A stretch of 64,000 nt of DNA from Mucilaginibacter lappiensis (GTDB taxonomy: Bacteria; Bacteroidota; Bacteroidia; Sphingobacteriales; Sphingobacteriaceae), in assembly GCF_900155965.1 (NCBI RefSeq), contig NZ_FTMG01000011.1:62001-126000 (forward strand), read 5' to 3'. The notes under the pieces were generated by a model. That model worked only from the letters and a program-made list of their open reading frames with translations. It had not been told where the DNA came from and searched no databases. The translations under genes and the position numbers were made by a program. Below, piece after piece: positions 8,031 through 16,462 of this stretch (its first letter is position 1; each line of letters begins with the position of its first letter).

Positions 8031-9584
8031 CTAGTTTCCTACTGTGAAGGATTCCCATCCCGAGGCTGTAGCCCGGTTGCAGGTCATGGCCTGGGTGCCA
8101 TTCTCACTGCTGATGAATAAACCATTGTTGCCGCGCAGGGTTACTTTGCCATCAGAGGTCGTTATCCAGTCGAACTTTTCCCAGTCGCCGGCGGTGGCGC
8201 GATTACAGGTAGTGGCCATGGTGCCGTTTTCTGAGGATACAAATTTGGCCTTGCTGCGTAAAGATATTTTACCGCCGCCGGCATCAATCACAGTAAAGTG
8301 CTCGGTATCGCCGGCAGTGGTACGGGTGCAGGTCATGGCCTGGGTACCGTTTTCGCCGCTAACATAAGCATTGTTAAAACCTTTAAGGGATATTACCGAT
8401 CCTATTGGTGGATTGGAACCCGTTGGTGGCGTAGTGCTGCCACCCAGATTAAAGTGAGTATAGGAGGTAAAGCCTAAAAAGGTATTATCATTAGGTACAC
8501 CCAGCGGGGCCTGTTGATTACGCAGTGATAGCATATTGGCGGTACCATAATGATAATAAGCCACCTCCACACCTGGAAAAATAGGGCTCGAGGTGGAGCA
8601 ATAATTACAGCCGGTGCTTTGGTTATAGGCGCTGCGTTCAAAATCGTACCCGGAGCTGATGCGGCTCGAAAGTGCGGTGTAAAGCGAACCATCGCCCTGC
8701 ATATTCGCAATTTCGGCAGCATAGGTAAGGCCGGTTAGCGAATATTGATAATGCACGCAATCCTGACGGTCACAAAGCTCGGGCATAGTACCACCGCTTT
8801 GTATTACCTGGGGTAAAACGGCATTGATCGCGTCTTCACCTGCCTGGAAAACACTGGCACTGTTCAGGAAAACCCCGATGGCCATTTTAGCATAACCGGC
8901 AGATACGTTCCAGTTATTATTATAAGCAGGTACGTTGTTTATATAGTTGTTCTTTACATTGTTCAGGTAGTCGTTAAACTTGTTGATATCGGTGGTCGAC
9001 CAATTAGCAGATACGCCGTTTGGTTTGTAATACCTGATAATTTCGGCTGCTGCTACAAAGCTGGGTGTAGTCCAGGAGGCTTCCAGGGCAGGTTGATTAG
9101 GGTTGTCAGAGGCATCAATAGGGGCGTAGTTCTGGAAGGTATATGACCAGCCGTTCAGTATCGCGATACATTGATTGGCGTAGGTAATATCGGCTGTTTT
9201 GGCAAAACGCAGGGCCAGCGCGTAAGCCAGCTCGGCATCCTTCCTGATCTGGCTTTTTGACGGACTGGTGTGTCCGTTTGATCCAACATAAACCGTAGCA
9301 TAAAATTGGGTTGGCAAAGCATTGTTGCTGATAAAATCAAGTACTTTTTGATAAGCAGCTGTGCGGGTAGCATCGCCACTGTTTACCTGGGAGGCAATCA
9401 GGTCAAGATTGGCCTGGGTGTTAATTACCCCGGGATGGATAAAAGTAGTTACAGCACGGGGAGTAGTTTGTGAGGCAGCATCTGATGCGCTGCCCTTAAC
9501 TGCAGATTTTTTACACTGGCACAAAAACGCGCACAAGGCAAACAGGCAGGCAAAAGCCAGCCAATAGGAGATTTTCTTTTTCAT
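8031..9584 (-). CDS. Alginate lyase family lipoprotein with C-terminal beta-trefoil-like domain
   Basis: Protein of 517 residues. The N-terminus is a lipoprotein signal with Cys22/Cys24 before KKSAVKG, so surface or periplasmic anchoring is likely. Residues about 45-370 match the alginate_lyase (alpha/alpha-toroid) family: FIHPGVINTQANLDLI, KDAELAYALALRFAKT, NNWNVSAGYAKMAIGVFL, and DRQDCVHYQYSLTGL with likely catalytic His and Tyr. A T/P/G linker near 385-395 leads to three tandem repeats of about 43 residues (GENGTQAMTC, SENGTMATTC, SENGTQAMTC), each ending in an aromatic xxF. These resemble fascin or ricin-type trefoil lobes and probably bind carbohydrate. The enzyme should depolymerise an acidic polysaccharide by beta-elimination; alginate itself is not proven. 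Confidence 0.88.
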   Translation of the reverse strand: MKKKISYWLAFACLFALCAFLCQCKKSAVKGSASDAASQTTPRAVTTFIHPGVINTQANLDLIASQVNSGDATRTAAYQKVLDFISNNALPTQFYATVYVGSNGHTSPSKSQIRKDAELAYALALRFAKTADITYANQCIAILNGWSYTFQNYAPIDASDNPNQPALEASWTTPSFVAAAEIIRYYKPNGVSANWSTTDINKFNDYLNNVKNNYINNVPAYNNNWNVSAGYAKMAIGVFLNSASVFQAGEDAINAVLPQVIQSGGTMPELCDRQDCVHYQYSLTGLTYAAEIANMQGDGSLYTALSSRISSGYDFERSAYNQSTGCNYCSTSSPIFPGVEVAYYHYGTANMLSLRNQQAPLGVPNDNTFLGFTSYTHFNLGGSTTPPTGSNPPIGSVISLKGFNNAYVSGENGTQAMTCTRTTAGDTEHFTVIDAGGGKISLRSKAKFVSSENGTMATTCNRATAGDWEKFDWITTSDGKVTLRGNNGLFISSENGTQAMTCNRATASGWESFTVGN

Positions 9585-9931
9585 AGCTCAAGAAATTTGG
9601 TTTATAGGTTTGATTTAGTTAATTCTTCGATCTGTATATCTATGATCAACACTTTATCAAAAGTGTAGCAACGGCATTCCGAAATGCCTTGCCTTTTGTA
9701 TAGATATAGCTGCAAAACAGCAATATGATCAGCCGGATGTTAAAGCGGGGTTTCTCATCATTTTAAAATTGGTTTATGTTATGAATTGGTTTACAAAGGG
9801 TGCAGAAATAACAACAAGCCTCCCGAAGGTCGTAGCGAAAAGAATTGGGTTTATAAAGTATAGGTTAATTAGTGGTTAACTCAAATTTATTTATTAGCTT
9901 TTATAAAAAGCTTATTTTCAGGTATTTATTT

Positions 9932-9947
9932 ACGACAACGTTTTCGT
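9932..9947. promoter_or_regulatory. LacI-type operator candidate in the alginate lyase upstream region
   Basis: ACGACAACGTTTTCGT is a quasi-palindrome centred on CG, with 7 of 8 positions matching between halves. It closely resembles 3842-3857. It lies about 350 bases upstream of the minus-strand alginate lyase start, and ATATTATTGTG follows it on the plus strand. Confidence 0.35.
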
Positions 9948-9990
9948 TATGGCATATTATTGTGTATATAAACACGATGCTGTGTGATGT

Positions 9991-10099
9991 AAAAAGTGGG
10001 TTTACACTTTTTATGTCAAAATAAATATAACATATTGATTAACAGTTATTTGAGTTATGGTTTACATCGAAAAGTGTAAACCATGTAAACCCACTTTTT
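9991..10099. repeat. Interrupted long inverted repeat between alginate lyase and LysE genes
   Basis: AAAAAGTGGGTTTACA (9991-10006) is the exact reverse complement of TGTAAACCCACTTTTT (10084-10099). GGTTTACACTTTT (9999-10011) is the exact reverse complement of AAAAGTGTAAACC (10070-10082). The right arm is therefore the mirror of the left with about 9 extra bases duplicated. The 9585-10140 gap also holds the operator candidate at 9932 and no convincing gene. A short frame at 10057-10251 runs through the right arm into the antisense of the LysE gene and was not accepted. Confidence 0.6.
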
Positions 10100-10140
10100 G
10101 CTGTGTTTATGAAGGTCGACCTAAGATAATAGTGATGGAA

Positions 10141-10767
10141 TTATCTCTTGGTAAAAGCAATTTTGATCCCCATCAGCACAAAAGCTATAGCCGAAAATTT
10201 ATTGAGCCAGGTGCCTATCAGCGGGCTGTTTTTGAGTTTGACAGAAAATGAACCCGCGAAAAAAGTTAGTACCAGGAGCCATAGCAAACCCATAACGGCA
10301 TAGGTTATTCCCAGGAAAATAAAAGGCCTGGCATTGTGAATATAGGCGGGTTGTATGAATTGCGGAAAAAAAGCCAGGAAGAAAATAGCCACTTTGGGGT
10401 TGAGCACATTGGTAAACACCGCAGAAACATAGGTTTTCCGGGTGGAAACCAATGGTGTTTGTCCATCCTGTTTGATCATGTTTCCACCGGTGAATAATTT
10501 GGTGATACCCATGCCGATCAGATAGGCGGCTCCAGCATACTTGATGATACTGAAAGCCATGGCAGATTGCGCCAGGATGAGCGATAAGCCAAACGCGGCC
10601 AAAGTGGTATGTACCAATACACCAGTGGTAATGCCCAGCGTGGCGTATATACCGGATTTTCGACCCTGTGCGATGGATTTGTTCAAAATAAATACCGTGT
10701 CTATCCCCGGTGAAATAATAAACAAAAAAGAGGCGATAATAAAAGTAGCGTAGTTAATGATACCCAT
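10141..10767 (-). CDS. LysE/RhtB family amino-acid exporter
   Basis: Integral membrane protein of 208 residues with five to six hydrophobic segments. It begins IINYATFIIASFLFIISPGID, the family hallmark (the SPGPD-like motif reads SPGID here). GRKSGIYATLGITTGVLVHT is the conserved loop between the first helices. FTNVLNPKVAIFFLAFFPQF is the second signature (N-P-K) before helix IV. These inner-membrane proteins export amino acids or derivatives by proton antiport; the substrate is unknown. It is a single gene, divergent from the M17-like gene at 10883, with its 3' end next to the long inverted repeat. Confidence 0.9.
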   Translation of the reverse strand: MGIINYATFIIASFLFIISPGIDTVFILNKSIAQGRKSGIYATLGITTGVLVHTTLAAFGLSLILAQSAMAFSIIKYAGAAYLIGMGITKLFTGGNMIKQDGQTPLVSTRKTYVSAVFTNVLNPKVAIFFLAFFPQFIQPAYIHNARPFIFLGITYAVMGLLWLLVLTFFAGSFSVKLKNSPLIGTWLNKFSAIAFVLMGIKIAFTKR

Positions 10768-10882
10768 ATTTCAAAGATAGGGATTATCCAGAATAGCCAA
10801 ATGGTGATAAGCCCTGCCGAATGGGGTAATAATTTAATAGATAAGTTTTAACTTTATGTCGGCCCCTTTAACGGGCATCCCT

Positions 10883-11611
10883 ATGAAAAATACCTTATTT
10901 ATTACCTCGCTGTTGATCATGGTGCTATTCGGCGCACACTTGAGTGCCCAGGAGACCAAACTAGTTAAAGATACTTTACCAACTGTTGGCACAACTGCTG
11001 CTTTAGGACAGGTTAACGGTATAACCATAGCAGCAACCGTTCAAAGCCCTTCTGCCGAAGAAACACCCTTACAAATTGTGTGTGTATTTGAATATGAAGA
11101 AGGGGATATTTATAAATCGCCGCCTGCCTTGCCGCCAGCATTAAACGGCCTGGTACACATAGACCACCAGCTAAACGGTTTGATCACTGAACTGCGTAAA
11201 AGTGGAAAATTTAAGGGGCACGCTTTAGAAACTTTACTACTAAATCCGCCTTCCGGCACTATCCCTGCAAAAAAGCTATTGCTGATCGGGTTAGGTAATA
11301 AGGCCGATTTTAAACCCGATCTGATGATCAGCGTTGGCAGTACAGGTATGAGAGAAGCCCTGCGTTTGGGTGTAAGCAGCTATGCACACGCCAGCGATCT
11401 TAAGGATGGTGGCTTAGATTCGCCAACCGGACTCATTGCCACCAATGTTATTAAAGGGGCTGTAGAAGCCTACCAAACAGAACTCTTTCTTAAACAGAAA
11501 AATTATAGTAACCTTGCCCCGGTAACAAAAATAACGCTGCTGGCAGGTCCTGCATTTTATACAATTACAGCAAAGGCAGTATCGGCATATATCAAAACCC
11601 TGAGTAATTAA
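10883..11611 (+). CDS. Secreted stand-alone M17 peptidase N-terminal-domain protein
   Basis: Protein of 242 residues from the ATG at 10883, which begins a proper signal peptide (MKNTLFITSLLIMVLFGAHL, cleaved after LSA). An upstream in-frame codon at 10856 would add nine residues before the signal. The body matches the N-terminal domain of leucine aminopeptidases: LNGLITELRKSGKFKGHALE, PAKKLLLIGLGNKADF, and GSTGMREALRLGVSSYAHA. The metal-binding catalytic domain that normally follows is absent and the frame closes at 11611. It is therefore probably a non-catalytic periplasmic protein. No cleavage or binding partner can be assigned. A GH95-like gene follows 85 bases later on the same strand. 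Confidence 0.82.
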   Translation: MKNTLFITSLLIMVLFGAHLSAQETKLVKDTLPTVGTTAALGQVNGITIAATVQSPSAEETPLQIVCVFEYEEGDIYKSPPALPPALNGLVHIDHQLNGLITELRKSGKFKGHALETLLLNPPSGTIPAKKLLLIGLGNKADFKPDLMISVGSTGMREALRLGVSSYAHASDLKDGGLDSPTGLIATNVIKGAVEAYQTELFLKQKNYSNLAPVTKITLLAGPAFYTITAKAVSAYIKTLSN

Positions 11612-11696
11612 TTACCTTGCCATCCAAAAACAAAGCTATTACCACAAAATTGCTAGTACCTAACGGCCATGTAAATGGTTTGTAACTATCATATCA

Positions 11697-13985
11697 ATGA
11701 AAAAAATAATCCTGATCATCGCCTGTATTTTATTTTATAACAGCGTATCTGCACAAAACGAAGTAAATCATGATCTGCAATTTGATACCCTGGCCAGGCG
11801 CTGGGATGAGGCTGTTCCGTTGGGTAACGGCATGTTAGGAGCGTTGATATGGCAGCGGGCGGATCATTTACGCTTCTCTTTGGACAGGGCCGATCTTTGG
11901 GATCAGCGCCCAATGAAGGGGCTGCACCGTAAGGAGTTTAGCTATCAATGGGTAATTAACCAGGTAAATAAAAAAGATTATGTACCCGTGCAAAAGTATC
12001 TGGATGAGCCTTATGACCATGAACCTGCGCCTTCCAAAATTCCCGGTGGGGCATTGGAATTTGATACTCAAGACTGGGGCAAAGTAAAGTCAGTCAATCT
12101 GCATCTGCCTAATGCCTTATGTACGGTTAAGTGGGCAAACGGTATTGTACTGAAAACCTTTGTACACGCTACAGCACCGGTAGGCTGGTTCAGGTTTGAA
12201 AATATTAAAACCGGTTTTGAACCTAAATTGATAGCCCCAAAATACCAGGGTGAAGTAAAGATATCTGGCGATCCGGTCGGTGGGGATGATCTGTCGCGGT
12301 TGGGCTATCCAGCCGGAACAATCAGTCAGCAAGGCAATAGCATTACCTACAAACAAAAGGGCTGGGGTGGTTTTACTTACCAGATCAATGTAAGCTGGCA
12401 TAAAGTAAATGCAAGCACTATAGAAGGGGTTTGGTCGATATCATCACAGTATCCTGCTAAAAAAATCAATCCTACCGCAACTGGAGTAGCCGCGAACGCG
12501 TTGAAACGGGGCCTTCAGGCCGATTTCGATTCGCATGAAAATTGGTGGGATAATTTCTGGGGCAAATCAGCTATTCATATACCGGATGCGCTATTGGAGA
12601 AACAATGGTACCTGGAACAATATAAATTTGGCTCCGCATCAAGGCAGGGTGCGCCACCCATTTCGCTGCAAGCCGTATGGACGGCAGATAACGGTCGCCT
12701 GCCACCCTGGAAAGGCGACTTTCACCACGATTTGAATACCCAGTTAAGCTATTGGCCAAGTTATAGCGCCAATCACCTGGATGAGGGTATGGCCTACCTG
12801 AACCACCTGGATGCCAATAAAGCTAATTACGAGCGATATACAAAAATGTATTTTGGTAAGAGCGGCTTGGCTGTACCAGGCGTTACAACGATGAATGGTA
12901 CAGAAATGGGAGGGTGGGTACAGTATTCACTTTCGCCAACGGTATCTTCATGGCTGGGGCAGCATTACTATTTGCAATGGCGCTACAGTATGGATAAAAA
13001 CTTTTTGCGTAACCGGGCCTATCCATGGATAAAAGCAACTGCCACATTTATTGAGAGCCTGACAAGTTTGGATAGTAAAGGTCATCGTAAATTGCCTATT
13101 AGTTCAAGCCCGGAGATCAATGATAACGATATCACGGCCTGGTTCCATCAAAATACCAATTACGACCTGGCTTTGATGAAATTTACATTCAAAGCTGCGG
13201 CAGAGTTGGCTACAGAATTAGATCAAAAAACTGAAGCGGCACACTGGCAAAAGATATATGATGAGTTTGATGATTTTGCGATGACACCAGCCAATGAATT
13301 GATGTTTGCTCCTTCTATGGCTTACAACCAGTCGCACAGGCATTTTTCCAATATGCTTTGCATTTATCCGTTAGGCTTGTTGAAGTGGGAAGATGGGGAA
13401 AAGGCGCAATCGGTTATCAAAAACTCCATCCATTTGCTGGATAGCGTAGGTCCTGCTTATTGGTGTGGTTATTCTTATTCCTGGTTGGCCAATATGAAAG
13501 CCCGGGCAAAAGACGGTCAGGGCGCGGCTAAAGATCTAACCATTTTTGCTAAGGCATTTTGCTCTATCAACAGTTTTCACTTAAACGGCGATCAAACCAA
13601 ATCGGGCTATTCCAAATTTCAATATCGCCCTTTTACGTTGGAGGGTAATTTCGCGTTTGCTTCGGGGTTACAGGAAATGCTGTTGCAGAGTTATGCTGGT
13701 TTTATAGAGATAACACCCGCTGTACCGGCTGCCTGGAAAAACCTCTCGTTTGAAAACTTAAGGGCTGAGGGAGCTTTCCTGGTCAGTATAAAAAAGGAAG
13801 GCGGGCAAATTGATGAAGTGAAAATTGTATCAGAAAAAGGAGGTAAAACTAAATTGAAACTTCCTTTCAAAACCTGGTTTGCCCAAAGCCAAAAGGATGT
13901 TGAAATAGGAGCCATTAAAGATGGCCTTATTGATCTTGACTTTCAACCCGGTGCGGTACTCATTTTAAAAAATGGATATGAATAA
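11697..13985 (+). CDS. GH95-like glycoside hydrolase
   Basis: Protein of 762 residues with a signal peptide (MKKIILIIACILFYNSVSAQ). The N-terminal beta domain carries the GH95 signature WDEAVPLGNGMLGALIW and LWDQRP. An alpha/alpha-barrel catalytic domain follows (about 290-670) with WTADNGRLPPWKGDFHHD, DLNTQLSYWPSYSANHL (345-361), and SSSPEIND with the probable general acid Glu473. In the well-studied bifidobacterial GH95 fucosidase two Asn residues activate water at the first motif; here the first aligns with Asp345 and only Asn347 is kept. It may therefore belong to a divergent clade that cleaves another alpha-linked sugar such as galactose. Periplasmic; glycan degradation. Confidence 0.85.
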   Translation: MKKIILIIACILFYNSVSAQNEVNHDLQFDTLARRWDEAVPLGNGMLGALIWQRADHLRFSLDRADLWDQRPMKGLHRKEFSYQWVINQVNKKDYVPVQKYLDEPYDHEPAPSKIPGGALEFDTQDWGKVKSVNLHLPNALCTVKWANGIVLKTFVHATAPVGWFRFENIKTGFEPKLIAPKYQGEVKISGDPVGGDDLSRLGYPAGTISQQGNSITYKQKGWGGFTYQINVSWHKVNASTIEGVWSISSQYPAKKINPTATGVAANALKRGLQADFDSHENWWDNFWGKSAIHIPDALLEKQWYLEQYKFGSASRQGAPPISLQAVWTADNGRLPPWKGDFHHDLNTQLSYWPSYSANHLDEGMAYLNHLDANKANYERYTKMYFGKSGLAVPGVTTMNGTEMGGWVQYSLSPTVSSWLGQHYYLQWRYSMDKNFLRNRAYPWIKATATFIESLTSLDSKGHRKLPISSSPEINDNDITAWFHQNTNYDLALMKFTFKAAAELATELDQKTEAAHWQKIYDEFDDFAMTPANELMFAPSMAYNQSHRHFSNMLCIYPLGLLKWEDGEKAQSVIKNSIHLLDSVGPAYWCGYSYSWLANMKARAKDGQGAAKDLTIFAKAFCSINSFHLNGDQTKSGYSKFQYRPFTLEGNFAFASGLQEMLLQSYAGFIEITPAVPAAWKNLSFENLRAEGAFLVSIKKEGGQIDEVKIVSEKGGKTKLKLPFKTWFAQSQKDVEIGAIKDGLIDLDFQPGAVLILKNGYE

Positions 13986-14231
13986 AAAAACCTGATGAAA
14001 ATAAAGTACTTTGGCATTGTACAATATAGAAGGTAACATCAGGAAAGCTGCTCTTCGAGGTGGCCTTCTTATAAAATTAGTTACAGATAGATACCCCTTT
14101 TATCTAATAATTTACTTTGATTTTTTTCGGCAAAAGCAATTGAGTAACTTGATTGTTTATAAAAGACAAATTTTAACTTTACTAAACCCGTGTCCGTATA
14201 CCTTTTATAAATGCTATCAAATGTTTAGCTT

Positions 14232-16328
14232 ATGCCTTTGCCTTTATGCTTATATCCAGCTAACTCAATAAAATGGGGCTGTTTATGCCTCCTGTTAACC
14301 TGTGTTCTGTTTTTATCTGCCTGTAAACAGGTATCCACAAAAAATAGTAATCATCCTGCACTTGCCGATTCCATTATAGACAAGGTAAACACATTGCTCA
14401 ATACCGGTCAACAGGAACGTTCTGTTATTTATCTCGATTCGGCATACCGGGTTTTCCCAAATCCGGGTATTGCCGATCTGTGGAAAAAATATAACCAGAA
14501 GGCTAATTATTACCTATACTACGACAAGAACCTGGTTAAAGAAAAATTATATGCCGATAGCATGTTGTCGATATTGAAAGGTAAGGAGTCGCAATACAAA
14601 AAGGAATATGCCGGCGCTATATTTGCCAAAGGCGATGTTTTAATGGTTGAAAAAAAATACGCCGAAGCCTTTAAATGTTATTATGATGGTAAGCTCTTTG
14701 CTCAAAAAAACCTGGATAGCTGTAGCTATTGCCAGATCACTTATCAATTAGGGATGGTGAGGTATAAACAGGGTAACTATTTGAGAGCTATTCCATATTT
14801 TAAGCAGGCTTTTGCCGAAAACAGCCATTGTAAGGCTGATGCTGGCTTTAGTAATTTATTTATTTATCCGCAATCACATCTCAACACCATTGCGCTGTGT
14901 TTTGAACAGGCGGGTGTCCCTGATAGTGCTGTTTATTACTATAAACGCGCTTTAGCCTTTATTGACCGTAATGCGGGTCGTTTTCCGGAAAAAAAACAAT
15001 TTGCAGAGATGGCCAGAGCCGTTGTGTACGGCAATTTAGGGGGCGCTTATGCTTTGATGAATAATTATACGGAAGCGGGAAAGTACTTGCAGGAAAGCAT
15101 TCATATTAACAACCGACCGGGATATGCCATAGAAGACGCGCAAACGGCACAGCTTAAACTGGCCGGCCTATACATTCAGTCTTCCCGGTTTATAGCAGCT
15201 GACTCCCTATTGGGGCAAATTGAACATGATCTGCTTGCCGGGCGCGGAAAAAGCCAGAGTAATGCAGATAATCGCTTAAAATGGAAGAAATTAAAATGGA
15301 ACTATTACGATAAAACCCATCAGGTTGTACAGGCATACCAGTACGTTCAGCAATATGATAGCATGCGCGATTCGCTTGATGAGGTTAGTAAGGGCCTAAA
15401 GATCGCTGATATAGATCAGGGGTTTAAGAACATTGAACAGCAATACAGGCTAACCTTATTAAGCAAAAACGATCAGTTAAAAACCACTTATCTGGTTGCT
15501 ATCATTGTTTTTGCGGTAATGACGATCATTATTTTACTACTAGTATGGTATAACCTGAAACGTTATCGAAATAGCGTTAATGAGCTCACTAAACTGAACC
15601 AAAAGATCAGCGAATACAATACGCAGATGCAAAAAACCCTTACGGCATTGGAGCAAAGCCAGGAGGAAAATACCCGTATGATGAAAATGGTGGCACATGA
15701 TCTGCGTAATCCGGTAGGCGCCATGATGACCGTTGCTACGATGATGCTGGATAACAAACACGGACCCGGGGATGATCGTACCATGTTGGAGCTGATCAAA
15801 ACTTCCGGGAAAAATTCGTTGAACCTGATAGATGACCTTTTGCAGATTCATACCCGGCTCGAGGAGCTTAAAATGGAGCCTGTTGATATGTTTACGCTAC
15901 TGCATTATTGTGTAGAACTATTACATTTTAAGGCCGAAGCAAAGGGACAACAGATACTACTAACTGCTGATCATCTTACTATTAGCGTTAACCGGGAAAA
16001 AATGTGGCGGGTGATCAGTAACCTGATAGCCAATGCCATTAAGTTCAGCCCCAGCGGTGCTGTGGTCAGTGTACTGATGATCGGTAAGGAGGATAGTGTG
16101 TTGATAACTATTGAAGATCATGGCATAGGTATACCTATAGAAATGCGCGATAAAATATTTGATATGTTCACCGAAGCTAAAAGACCCGGAACGGCCGGAG
16201 AACAGCCTTTTGGTATGGGGCTGGCCATTTCCAAACAGATCGTAGAAGCGCATGGCGGGCATATCTGGTTTGAAAGCAAACAAAACAACGGGACGTTTTT
16301 TTATGTAGAATTACCGCTAAATAATTGA
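14232..16328 (+). CDS. Lipoprotein-type TPR sensor histidine kinase
   Basis: Protein of 698 residues. The N-terminus ends in a lipobox-like LFLSAC (Cys about 31). Tetratricopeptide-type helices fill about 45-390 (KKYAEAFKCYYDGKLFAQKN, LGMVRYKQGNYLRAIPYFK, LGGAYALMNNYTEAGKYLQE), forming a periplasmic sensor. One membrane helix lies near 418-442, then a short coiled coil. HisKA follows with MVAHDLRNPVGAM (phospho-acceptor His about 489). HATPase_c follows with N box NLIANAIKF (about 597), G1 EDHGIGIP (about 628) and G2 GMGLAISKQ (about 661). It should phosphorylate a response regulator encoded elsewhere; none is adjacent. The dual lipobox and transmembrane topology is odd, and the Cys may simply fall inside a membrane signal anchor. 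Confidence 0.9.
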   Translation: MPLPLCLYPANSIKWGCLCLLLTCVLFLSACKQVSTKNSNHPALADSIIDKVNTLLNTGQQERSVIYLDSAYRVFPNPGIADLWKKYNQKANYYLYYDKNLVKEKLYADSMLSILKGKESQYKKEYAGAIFAKGDVLMVEKKYAEAFKCYYDGKLFAQKNLDSCSYCQITYQLGMVRYKQGNYLRAIPYFKQAFAENSHCKADAGFSNLFIYPQSHLNTIALCFEQAGVPDSAVYYYKRALAFIDRNAGRFPEKKQFAEMARAVVYGNLGGAYALMNNYTEAGKYLQESIHINNRPGYAIEDAQTAQLKLAGLYIQSSRFIAADSLLGQIEHDLLAGRGKSQSNADNRLKWKKLKWNYYDKTHQVVQAYQYVQQYDSMRDSLDEVSKGLKIADIDQGFKNIEQQYRLTLLSKNDQLKTTYLVAIIVFAVMTIIILLLVWYNLKRYRNSVNELTKLNQKISEYNTQMQKTLTALEQSQEENTRMMKMVAHDLRNPVGAMMTVATMMLDNKHGPGDDRTMLELIKTSGKNSLNLIDDLLQIHTRLEELKMEPVDMFTLLHYCVELLHFKAEAKGQQILLTADHLTISVNREKMWRVISNLIANAIKFSPSGAVVSVLMIGKEDSVLITIEDHGIGIPIEMRDKIFDMFTEAKRPGTAGEQPFGMGLAISKQIVEAHGGHIWFESKQNNGTFFYVELPLNN

Positions 16329-16363
16329 AGCAGCCCGTGGGTTGTGCAGCAATATGAGCTAAT

Positions 16364-16395
16364 AAATTAGGCATTTTCTTCATAATGCCTAATTT
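16364..16395. terminator. Bidirectional hairpin between convergent genes
   Basis: AAATTAGGCATT (16364-16375) pairs perfectly with AATGCCTAATTT (16384-16395) over an 8-base loop. It lies between the stops of the histidine kinase and the outer-membrane receptor. Confidence 0.7.
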
Positions 16396-16462
16396 CTACT
16401 AACTGATCTAAAGAACGAGTGAAGAATTGTAGTATTGACCGAAAACATAATTTTTTTAATAT

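Noticed and set aside
10057..10251. Plus-strand frame of 64 codons starting in the inverted repeat
   Set aside because: It runs through the repeat arm into the antisense of the LysE gene; the composition is that of a chance frame.
14011..14271. Plus-strand frame of 86 codons before the TPR histidine kinase
   Set aside because: Low-complexity aromatic and hydrophobic content, and overlap with the kinase start in another frame; no start signal.
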